Part shown: positions 1 through 5,142 of the stretch, in pieces
Layout of the letters: every line of letters starts with the position of its first letter
Position numbering within the stretch: position 1 is the first letter of the stretch
Source: Chloroflexota bacterium
GTDB taxonomy: Bacteria; Chloroflexota; Dehalococcoidia; SAR202; UBA11138
DNA length: 5,142 nucleotides
Direction: 5' to 3'
Assembly (NCBI GenBank): GCA_002710885.1
Contig: PAIW01000104.1
Location: 15,081-20,222 of the forward strand
Made by a program: the position numbers and the translations under genes
Notes under the pieces: generated by a model
Seen by the model: only the letters and a program-made list of their open reading frames with translations
The model's database searches: none
What the model was told of the DNA's origin: nothing

Positions 1-1088
1 GCCATCACCGCCTCCGTGTGCTGTCCGAGGCTGGGCGCGGGGCCGCTAATTTCGCCTGCCGTTTCGCTAAGCCGCACCTGTATGCCCACCTGACGCATAG
101 GGCCAAACGCGGGGTCGTTCAGTTGAACCACAGCGCCGGATTCCTGGGCGTGGGCTGTATCCATCCATTCCTCGATTGTCCGGCACATGGTGCATGGGGC
201 GCCAGCCTGCTCCATGATGCCCTCCCACTCTAGAGCGGTCCTGTCTCGCCAGACGGCTGAGAATTTTTCCTCCCAGACGCGTCGCTCATCCGCGTCATCT
301 CGGAGTCGAGGGGCAGTGATCGGGTCGAACCATTCAGGATGCCCCAGAGCCTGGAGCATCGGGCGAATGGCGCGTTCGTATCCAGCGTTTATATTCACCC
401 AGCGGTCGTCCCTGCACTGATAGAACCTCCCGATCACGGGAGACAATGCGGCAGGGGTTGATGGCACGTCGGGCCGGCTGACCAGCGACGCCCCCATAGC
501 GGTGAACATAGCATTGTACAGGGGAACCGTAATCTGCTGGCCCTCGCCAGTGCGAGCGCGATGAAACAGCGCGACAGTGATGGCCGGCGCGGCGACCATC
601 GCTCCGAAAATGCTGGCGTAAGGCAAAGATATGAAACTGGGGCCGGTTGTCCCATCCGGGCTGCGGTCGGCGTAGATGCCGGTCGTTGCTCCGATGATCG
701 TTTCCAACCCCGCCATGTCGTTCACAGGATGGTCGGTGTCGAAGCCAGGCAGAGACGCATATATGATATTGCGATTCAGGTGTCGCGCGGCCCGATAGTC
801 GGGCCATGTCCTGTCGTCGCTGGACAGAAAACTCTCGATCAGGACGTCCGATGATCGAATAATCGCGTTGAGGACACTCGCGTTTCGTTCCTGCTCACAG
901 CCCAACACTACGGACTTCTTGCCCCGGTTCCAGACAGAGAAGGCAGGATGGCCTCGAAGAGGGTTCCCCTCGGGCGGCTCAATTTTCACCACCTCGGCTC
1001 CCTGGTCGGCTAGCAGCATCCCAAGAGCCGCGCCGGCCACGTGTCCGCCGAACTCCAGAATCCGATATGGGCCAAGAGCGCCTGCCAA
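1..1088 (-). CDS. CaiB/BaiF family (class III) CoA-transferase, 3' end cut by window edge
   Basis: Class III CoA-transferases move CoA between acyl-CoA and free carboxylic acids in the cytoplasm; relatives include formyl-CoA transferase and alpha-methylacyl-CoA racemase. The frame is open from the TTG at 1088 to the left edge, 362 residues. Family landmarks in order: N-terminal GPYRILEFGGHVAG (6-19), LLADQGAEVVKIEPPEG (25-41), NRGKKSV (54-60), DVLIESF (81-87), NIIYASLPGFD (107-117), ALFHRARTGEGQ (173-184), the small-domain DDRWVNINAG region (227-236), AGAPC (295-299) and the C-terminal SLGQHTEAV (353-361). The last usually lies 15-40 residues from the end, so little is missing. The TTG start is chosen for its strong SD. 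Odd point: the active-site Asp expected in the P-x-A-D pattern before the ALxxRxxTG motif is Ser159 (PYAS), and no racemase-type His is obvious, so activity as a canonical transferase is doubtful. It lies 72 bases downstream of the PEP-like gene on the same strand, probably cotranscribed. The substrate cannot be told. Confidence 0.9.
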   Translation of the reverse strand, partial: MAGALGPYRILEFGGHVAGAALGMLLADQGAEVVKIEPPEGNPLRGHPAFSVWNRGKKSVVLGCEQERNASVLNAIIRSSDVLIESFLSSDDRTWPDYRAARHLNRNIIYASLPGFDTDHPVNDMAGLETIIGATTGIYADRSPDGTTGPSFISLPYASIFGAMVAAPAITVALFHRARTGEGQQITVPLYNAMFTAMGASLVSRPDVPSTPAALSPVIGRFYQCRDDRWVNINAGYERAIRPMLQALGHPEWFDPITAPRLRDDADERRVWEEKFSAVWRDRTALEWEGIMEQAGAPCTMCRTIEEWMDTAHAQESGAVVQLNDPAFGPMRQVGIQVRLSETAGEISGPAPSLGQHTEAVM

Positions 1089-1094
1089 TGTTAA

Positions 1095-1102
1095 CCTCCA
1101 CC
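1095..1102 (-). promoter_or_regulatory. Shine-Dalgarno site fixing a TTG start
   Basis: On the minus strand GGTGGAGG stands six bases before TTG at 1088-1086. No ATG or GTG at a sensible spacing exists in this frame nearby, and the predicted protein then begins MAGALGPYRILEF, just ahead of the conserved N-terminal motif of the family. This decides the start of the CoA-transferase. Confidence 0.75.
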
Positions 1103-1160
1103 AGAAACTTTTCGAGATTTTATCACTTTGGATTGGAGGACGCGTTGATGTATGATCCGA

Positions 1161-2741
1161 TCAGAGGATGCGTATCCTGCCCTCGGAGCCGGACACTTCC
1201 AGAAGCTGGCCGTCGCGTATAGCGGTTGTTGCGTTCGCCACTCCCAAAACGGCTGGGATGCCATACTCTCTGGCGGTGACGGCTGCGTGGCTCAAAACTC
1301 CTCCTGTCTCGACGACGATGGCGCTGGCGACTCCGAACAAGGGAGTCCAGGCGGGCATGGTGGTCCTCGCCACCAAAACGTCGCCGGGTTTCAGGCGGTC
1401 GGCCTGGCTAAGATTCATCAGTATTCGGGCTGGACCGCTGGCCGTCCCTGGAGAGCTTGGGTTTCCTTTCAGGACGTTGGGCGGGTCGGCTCGGAAGTGA
1501 TTACGTCCATCGAAAAGCGAAAATCCTGAGATTCCGGTTGGGCGAGAGGCGCCAATATAAGTTGGAGGCTTCGCCTCTGCCCAGCGCGCCATGTCTTTTT
1601 TGTATCCCTCAACAACGTTTCGATAATCATCGCTCTCTGAGTTCAACGCGGCGCGCACATGAGACACGCGCAGGTAGAACACGTCCGGCGGATCGTCGAT
1701 ATGCCCATCCGAAGTCAAACGCCGTCCAATGGCGAGAACCAACCGTCGAGGTGTGAAGGCCAGACGCTGGTCGATATAGAAATTATGATCTTCCTGGAGG
1801 GGAGATAGACTGGTCGCGACCTCCAAAACGTCCTCGAACCGCCGACGGTCCTCGGGTTCGACGACTGCTAGCGTGACCTGAATAGCCTGAACGCGCTCAT
1901 GTCGCTGGCGGTCCAGCTCTCGGTCGGGGTCGTAATCCTCCATCTCCAGGTATGCGCGCAACTGGCTGAGGGGAATCGAAGGGTTCTCTGCCCAGGTTGG
2001 CATTGAAAAATCGAACAGATCCGATCTCCAACCATAGTCGTCGAGGTATTTGGAGAAGGCACTCAGGAACAATCGACCATCTGGATCGGATTCCAGCGCG
2101 TCAAGGGTCTGCCGGGCGGTTTCGGGAGTCACATCAAGAATGCGTTCTCGAACCGCAGGTATCGAGTCGGCAATCCTGCTCAACTTCCACAGCTTTCGAC
2201 CGGCCTCGACACTCTTGTTGCCGTGACCCTGCACCAGCCGAGTTGCGTCGAGGAAACTTCCTTGAGTCAGCTTACGGAAGGCGTCCAGCAGGAGATTCAT
2301 GGCTCCGAACCACGGCATCACGGCTTGGGTGTGAAGCTGGCCCTGACGCTTGCGTGTATCAAGCAACCTGTCGATCTCGCTCGACAAATCAGCATTAGAC
2401 ATCGCGTCGAAATCTGTCGTGCGATAGCGCTCGATATAACGTTTGACTTCCGGCAGTATTCGGTTCTGCCACTGGGGCCACGCTGCCGCCAGACCTTTCA
2501 GCATATCCTCGAATGACCGAGGTGGCGGAGTCGCGTCAAGTTCCACATGCATGAACATATAGTGATTGACCAGCCGCACGTCCGTGCCCAGTCCGAAACC
2601 CTTCAAGAATTGCTCATCCAGAAGCTCGAATCCCAGTGGCGTGATCACATCTGGGGCGTGCATGGGATCGAACTCCCAGTGCCGCAGGGCGTCGGCAGGA
2701 TCATCCCATGTCACGGGAAACTGGTCGGTGGATTCGGGCAT
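1161..2741 (-). CDS. PEP-utilising enzyme, mobile (phosphohistidine) domain protein without ATP-grasp domain
   Basis: This resembles the central and C-terminal parts of PEP synthase and rifampicin phosphotransferase. The N-terminal FDPMHAPDVITPLGFELL (24-41) matches the substrate-domain entry of such proteins. A long helical middle follows, with KYLDDYGWRS (231-240) and EDHNFYIDQRL (317-327), then FYLRVSHV (355-362). The swivelling domain runs from about 424 to 526: GNPSSPGTASGPARIL (426-441), DVLVARTTMPAW (454-465), TGGVLSHAAVTAREYGIPAV (479-498). His485 is the expected phospho-carrier. At 526 residues it lacks the roughly 300-residue ATP-grasp domain that would phosphorylate this His, so a separate ATP-binding partner is needed, as in the two-part phenylphosphate synthase of Thauera. 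The ATG at 2741 has an in-frame TGA three codons upstream, so no longer start exists. AGAGG lies 11 bases before it, a loosely spaced SD. The CoA-transferase follows 72 bases on. The family call is firm, the reaction unknown. Confidence 0.88.
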   Translation of the reverse strand: MPESTDQFPVTWDDPADALRHWEFDPMHAPDVITPLGFELLDEQFLKGFGLGTDVRLVNHYMFMHVELDATPPPRSFEDMLKGLAAAWPQWQNRILPEVKRYIERYRTTDFDAMSNADLSSEIDRLLDTRKRQGQLHTQAVMPWFGAMNLLLDAFRKLTQGSFLDATRLVQGHGNKSVEAGRKLWKLSRIADSIPAVRERILDVTPETARQTLDALESDPDGRLFLSAFSKYLDDYGWRSDLFDFSMPTWAENPSIPLSQLRAYLEMEDYDPDRELDRQRHERVQAIQVTLAVVEPEDRRRFEDVLEVATSLSPLQEDHNFYIDQRLAFTPRRLVLAIGRRLTSDGHIDDPPDVFYLRVSHVRAALNSESDDYRNVVEGYKKDMARWAEAKPPTYIGASRPTGISGFSLFDGRNHFRADPPNVLKGNPSSPGTASGPARILMNLSQADRLKPGDVLVARTTMPAWTPLFGVASAIVVETGGVLSHAAVTAREYGIPAVLGVANATTAIRDGQLLEVSGSEGRIRIL

Positions 2742-2777
2742 CGAGTGTCAAACCTCTGGCATGTGCAAGTCTGTAAA

Positions 2778-2786
2778 ATCATAACA
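2778..2786 (-). promoter_or_regulatory. Candidate extended -10 promoter of the PEP-like gene
   Basis: On the minus strand TGTTATGAT combines TGn with TATGAT, one base off TATAAT. Transcription would start near 2771, giving a leader of about 30 bases before the ATG at 2741. No good TTGACA lies 16-18 bases upstream, as is common with extended -10 sites. It would drive the PEP-like gene and probably the CoA-transferase. This rests on motif match alone. Confidence 0.35.
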
Positions 2787-2831
2787 GAGTCGCTGTTCGG
2801 CTATCCTCTGTTCAGACCTCAATTCGCTTAA

Positions 2832-2870
2832 CGAAACAAAGACAGGCATCCCAATGACTCGGGGTGCCTG
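2832..2870 (-). terminator. Rho-independent terminator-like hairpin, minus strand
   Basis: Arms 2843-2852 and 2861-2870 pair over 10 positions around an 8-base loop (2853-2860). Read on the minus strand the stem is CAGGCACCCC / GGGATGCCTG with one C-A mismatch (a G-U wobble if read on the plus strand). It is followed on the minus strand by the T-rich TCTTTGTTTCG. The T tract occurs only on the minus-strand exit side, so it would end minus-strand transcripts. It sits 35 bases past the stop of the collagen-like remnant, and would insulate the PEP-like gene from upstream transcription. Confidence 0.6.
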
Positions 2871-2904
2871 CCTAGAGCGGTTGGCTCAGGGTCGTCCAAC
2901 CTTG

Positions 2905-3129
2905 CTAAGGGCCGCTTGGCCCCTCAGGCCCCTGGATACCCCGGGGTCCGGTCGGGCCTTCGGTTGGAAGTTCGGTGACCCTAGTCAGAATAGAGCTTAC
3001 CGTGCCTTGAACGCCAGCAACGTTTGCGTTGACAGCACCTCTAACCAAATGTGTATTGGCGATGACCCCGCCCTCAATGGTGCTGACGACAGTCTTTATC
3101 AGGTTCAGAGTGTCCGACGGGTCGCTGGC
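2905..3129 (-). pseudogene. Collagen-like (Gly-X-Y) protein remnant
   Basis: The minus-strand frame closing at TAG 2905-2907 reads 74 residues after an in-frame TAG (3130-3132). Its C-terminus is GPTGPRGIQGPEGPSGP, six consecutive Gly-X-Y triplets rich in Pro, the signature of collagen triple-helix proteins such as bacterial surface or phage-tail collagen-like proteins. The preceding part (DTLNLIKTVVSTIEGG, then AVNANVAGVQGTVSSIL) looks like a normal Val/Ala/Thr-rich, possibly coiled oligomerisation segment. No ATG or GTG exists in the open stretch, only a TTG at residue 28 without a clear SD. The same frame continues upstream through two TAG codons (3130-3132 and 3214-3216) to an ATG at 3226-3228; the 27 residues between the stops include ASGPFASITSVTCG. 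A terminator-like hairpin follows. Together this suggests a real gene that has decayed. A short unconventional gene, or chance, cannot be excluded. Confidence 0.45.
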
Positions 3130-3241
3130 CTAGCCGCAGGTGACACTTGTTATCGAAGCGAATGGACCGGATGCTTCACAAGGACCGAGATCCGATAGCG
3201 ACGAAGTGTCCTGCTACACTCTAATCATGATATTATTCTTA

Positions 3242-3267
3242 GAATGAATATTTTCGTTTTATCATTC
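3242..3267. repeat. AT-rich inverted repeat upstream of the SorC-type regulator
   Basis: GAATGA (3242-3247) and TCATTC (3262-3267) are perfect 6-base inverted arms around a 14-base AT-rich spacer. A second small palindrome, ATTCT-T-AGAAT (3235-3245), overlaps its left edge. The stretch 3222-3280 is much richer in A and T than the genes around it and lies 75-100 bases before the regulator start, a plausible operator or promoter region. Short arms in AT-rich DNA can arise by chance. Confidence 0.3.
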
Positions 3268-3277
3268 ATCTTGCTCA

Positions 3278-3283
3278 TATAGT
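3278..3283 (+). promoter_or_regulatory. Weak candidate -10 element of the SorC-fbp operon
   Basis: TATAGT lies at the end of the AT-rich stretch, about 58 bases before the regulator start. The hexamer 17 bases upstream (CGTTTT) is a poor -35, so this is a weak call. The inverted repeat at 3242-3267 would cover the -35 area and the dyad at 3282-3316 the transcription start, positions where a repressor could act. Confidence 0.25.
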
Positions 3284-3316
3284 TACGCGCAAAGGCCAGC
3301 TTGCCCTTAACGTAAC
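3282..3316. repeat. Dyad symmetry just upstream of the regulator gene
   Basis: GTTACG (3282-3287) pairs with CGTAAC (3311-3316), and inside them AAGG (3292-3295) pairs with CCTT (3305-3308), giving an interrupted 10-base-pair dyad ending 24 bases before the ATG. It could be an operator for the SorC-type protein itself, or an RNA hairpin in the leader. There is no T tract after it, so it is not a terminator. Confidence 0.35.
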
Positions 3317-3340
3317 CTTCCTCGTGAGGCTATCGACCCT

Positions 3341-4447
3341 ATGGCAATTCGAAACCGCAGAAAGCAAACCAATCGCACAGACTACGGCGAACTGGTCGAA
3401 GTGGCCCGGCTGTATTTCCAGACCGGCGCGACCCAGAATGACATCGCCGACAACCTGAAAATCCCCCAGGCGCGGGTCTCTCGATTGCTGAAGCAGGCTG
3501 AGGATGAGAACATTGTTCAGCATGTCATAATCCCTCCGCCCCTGCGTCGGCTGGAATCTCTGCTCATGCGGGAGCTTCGAGGCAAGGGTGTCCGGGACAC
3601 CCGCGTCGTGCCCAAAGGCATCGGTGACAGCGCGGCCAAGAACGAGGACAACCTGGGCATCGTAACCGCTGAATACCTGGTCGATGCAATCCTCGATCAT
3701 CCCGGCGACACCGTGAGTTTGTGCATGTCCTGCGGCAACACTCTGCTGGCTGTGGTTATGCAGTTCGTCGATTTCCTGCGTCGCAACTCCGACGTTCTGG
3801 AAGCCTTGAAGCAGAAGACACTATTGCTGTATCCACTCAGCCTATACTGGGAGCCGACGCTCCAGTTCAACATTGACAGCGAGTATCCGTCCACCAGCAT
3901 CTACCCCTCTGCCCTTGTTGTGTATTTAGCCATGCAGTTGATGACGCTGGGATGCAAGGTTATCGCTCACGCTCCTCAGCCCCCGCTGGATTTTTACCGA
4001 GAGTTTGACGATATGAGTGAAGACGAACAGGGGCGACAAGTCACCAAATATTCCAGCTACCTGGACCAGGCCAAGAGCGCAGACATTTTCCTCTTGGGCG
4101 TTGGCACGGGCCAGCACGACGCACGCTACGGTACGGTGCTGGACGAACTGGGCATTGATCTAACCGAACAATTTGCTGAAGATGAAGGCATGGCCGGCGA
4201 GATCGGGTACCAGCCCTTCGACCCCAAAGGGCAGTTCGTCCATTTTCCCAAGCTGATCGCGGTCACTGGAGAGGAGCTCGCGGCGCTGTCCCAGAACAAC
4301 ACAAAGATCATAGCAACCCTGGGCGGAGAGCAGAAAATCCCAGCACTGAGGGCTTTGCTCCAGCGCGACCAGCTCCCTTTCAACGTGCTAGTGACCGATG
4401 AGGCGATTGCGAGCATCGTAGATAGAGACCCCGCCCAGACATGGTGA
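3341..4447 (+). CDS. SorC/DeoR-family sugar-binding transcriptional regulator
   Basis: SorC-family proteins (including CggR) are cytoplasmic DNA-binding regulators whose C-terminal domain, related to phosphosugar isomerases, binds a sugar phosphate. A helix-turn-helix spans about residues 17-55: LVEVARLYFQTGATQNDIAD, then IPQARVSRLLKQAEDENIV, with ARVSRLL as recognition helix. The effector domain shows CMSCGNTL (128-135), ADIFLLGVGT (247-256), GEIGYQPFDPKG (286-297), TLGGEQKIPALRALL (326-340) and VLVTDEAIASIV (349-360), all family landmarks. At 368 residues it is about 50 longer than the usual 310-320; the extra length seems to lie around 150-240, between CGNTL and the GVGT motif. The ATG at 3341 has GAGG 11 bases upstream, a loosely spaced SD, and the HTH begins soon after. 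It is 19 bases before fructose-bisphosphatase and probably controls its own operon in response to a sugar phosphate, by analogy with CggR; the ligand is inferred from context only. Confidence 0.88.
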   Translation: MAIRNRRKQTNRTDYGELVEVARLYFQTGATQNDIADNLKIPQARVSRLLKQAEDENIVQHVIIPPPLRRLESLLMRELRGKGVRDTRVVPKGIGDSAAKNEDNLGIVTAEYLVDAILDHPGDTVSLCMSCGNTLLAVVMQFVDFLRRNSDVLEALKQKTLLLYPLSLYWEPTLQFNIDSEYPSTSIYPSALVVYLAMQLMTLGCKVIAHAPQPPLDFYREFDDMSEDEQGRQVTKYSSYLDQAKSADIFLLGVGTGQHDARYGTVLDELGIDLTEQFAEDEGMAGEIGYQPFDPKGQFVHFPKLIAVTGEELAALSQNNTKIIATLGGEQKIPALRALLQRDQLPFNVLVTDEAIASIVDRDPAQTW

Positions 4448-4455
4448 AGATTCGC

Positions 4456-4461
4456 AGGGGG
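4456..4461 (+). promoter_or_regulatory. Ribosome binding site of the fructose-bisphosphatase gene
   Basis: AGGGGG stands five bases before the ATG at 4467, inside the 19-base gap after the regulator stop codon. The gap has no room for a terminator, which supports one transcript for both genes. Confidence 0.7.
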
Positions 4462-4466
4462 TTCTC

Positions 4467-5142
4467 ATGACACTTATTAAGCCTTCAAAACGTCCGACCC
4501 TGAGCAATTACGCCGCCGATGCGTGGAGCGACGACAGCCGATACCTGGGTCTGAATGCAATCGTCCAGGCCATCGCGGATGGCGCAGGTCAGGTTGAGGA
4601 GAAAGTTCGCGCGGCCATTCTGGCCGATATTATCGGAACATCGGGAGAGGTCAACGTCCAGGGCGAGATCGTGCAGTACCTCGATACCGCCGCCTCTGAC
4701 ACCTTCGTGGACGTTCTGAGCAAAAGCGGCCGAGTCGCCGCCATCGGCTCCGAGGAGATCGAGGAAACAGTGATCGTGGGAGATAGCCCACAACACAACT
4801 TCATAGTGCAGATGGACCCGCTAGACGGCTCGTCCAATATCGACGTTGCGGTAAGCATCGGCTCCATATTCGGCATCTGGCTTCGGGAGGATGGAGAGGT
4901 TGCAACCGACGATTTGCTCCTGAAACCCGGAAGCCAGCAGATCGCTGCCGCATACGTCGTGTATGGCTCCAGCACAGTGATGGTCGTGGCCGTTGAGAAC
5001 AGCGTTCAGGGGTTCACTCTCGATCCTGAAGCACGGCAATTCATTCTGACCCACCCTGACCTTCGGATTCCAAAGAAATGCTCTGTTTACTCTGCCAACG
5101 AGGGCAATTTCAATAAACTGGACGAGGCGACTCAAAAGGCGT
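4467..5142 (+). CDS. fbp: Class I fructose-1,6-bisphosphatase, N-terminal 225 residues (right edge cuts it)
   Basis: The enzyme hydrolyses fructose 1,6-bisphosphate to fructose 6-phosphate in gluconeogenesis and the Calvin cycle. Family motifs in order: NVQGEIVQYLD (63-73), the metal-binding GSEE (94-97), MDPLDGSSNID (116-126) with Asp117 and Asp120 as metal ligands, SIGSIFGIW (130-138), the QQIAAAYVVYGSST stretch (157-170), GFTLDP (182-187), FILTHPDLRIP (192-202) and YSANEGN (208-214). The family is about 320-340 residues long, so roughly a third is beyond the window, including the LYEGNP-type active-site motif. The start is fixed by AGGGGG five bases upstream. Odd: the AMP-site motif (T/S)GE(L/M)T near residue 25 of typical enzymes reads DDSRYLGL here, and the Lys-Tyr pair before the metal motif is Asn111-Phe112, suggesting weak or absent AMP inhibition. 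It is cotranscribed with the SorC-type regulator 19 bases upstream, which likely controls it. The enzyme name is secure. Confidence 0.95.
   Translation, partial: MTLIKPSKRPTLSNYAADAWSDDSRYLGLNAIVQAIADGAGQVEEKVRAAILADIIGTSGEVNVQGEIVQYLDTAASDTFVDVLSKSGRVAAIGSEEIEETVIVGDSPQHNFIVQMDPLDGSSNIDVAVSIGSIFGIWLREDGEVATDDLLLKPGSQQIAAAYVVYGSSTVMVVAVENSVQGFTLDPEARQFILTHPDLRIPKKCSVYSANEGNFNKLDEATQKA

Noticed and set aside
334..807. Minus-strand frame of 157 codons within the CoA-transferase region
   Set aside because: It is an out-of-frame shadow of the CoA-transferase, whose own frame is open throughout and carries all family motifs; the 157-residue product is Arg, His and Ser rich with no motif.
1089..1160. 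Gap between the PEP-like gene and the CoA-transferase as a possible terminator or small gene
   Set aside because: No stable hairpin with a T tract and no start with SD other than the TTG of the CoA-transferase was found; it reads as an ordinary intra-operon spacer.
2909..2949. GC-rich palindromes, including GGGCC-GCTT-GGCCC and ACCCCGGGGT
   Set aside because: They arise from the Gly and Pro codons of the collagen-like tract, have short arms and no T tract, so they need no separate regulatory explanation.
2854..3198. Plus-strand open frame of 114 codons in the intergenic region
   Set aside because: Its ATG lies in the loop of the terminator-like hairpin, the SD is poor, the product is rich in Cys, Trp and Arg without any recognisable motif, and the opposite strand encodes the Gly-X-Y tract.
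3130..3216. In-frame TAG codons read as evidence of amber recoding
   Set aside because: The genes with definable ends here stop at TGA, no recoding element or tRNA is visible, and ordinary pseudogene decay explains the stops more simply.
4485..5135. Several overlapping minus-strand frames opposite the fructose-bisphosphatase
   Set aside because: They are antisense shadows of a clearly conserved gene and show no SD or family motif.

Overview
This looks like bacterial DNA of moderately high GC. It has compact genes, Shine-Dalgarno motifs, a TTG start and short intergenic gaps. Gene content (an expanded-type class III CoA-transferase, a stand-alone PEP-synthase-like mobile-domain protein, a SorC regulator and a class I fructose-bisphosphatase) fits an environmental heterotroph or mixotroph, for example a marine Chloroflexi or proteobacterial lineage. 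The taxon is a guess and nothing here fixes it.

Layout: the left half is a minus-strand pair. A 526-residue protein (1161-2741) has the PEP-synthase/rifampicin-phosphotransferase central region and phosphohistidine swivelling domain but no ATP-grasp domain. It is followed 72 bases later by a CaiB/BaiF class III CoA-transferase (1-1088) that starts at TTG and loses only its extreme C-terminus at the window edge. The pair could act in one acid- or aromatic-activation pathway, which is inference. The CoA-transferase has Ser where the catalytic Asp is expected.

The middle (2742-3340, 599 bases) separates the minus-strand pair from a plus-strand operon. It holds a probable extended -10 for the PEP-like gene, a terminator-like hairpin reading on the minus strand, and just upstream of that hairpin a minus-strand reading frame ending in six collagen-type Gly-X-Y triplets. 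That frame has no good start and is preceded by two in-frame TAG codons, so it looks like the decayed remnant of a collagen-like gene. An AT-rich stretch with two inverted repeats lies before the right-hand operon.

The right half is a plus-strand operon: a long SorC/DeoR-type sugar-phosphate-sensing repressor (3341-4447), then 19 bases later class I fructose-1,6-bisphosphatase (4467 to the right edge, N-terminal 225 residues). The arrangement suggests a CggR-like regulator controlling gluconeogenic or Calvin-type sugar-phosphate genes. The bisphosphatase keeps its metal and substrate motifs but lacks the usual AMP-binding residues.

No tRNA, rRNA, CRISPR array, transposase or integrase was seen.
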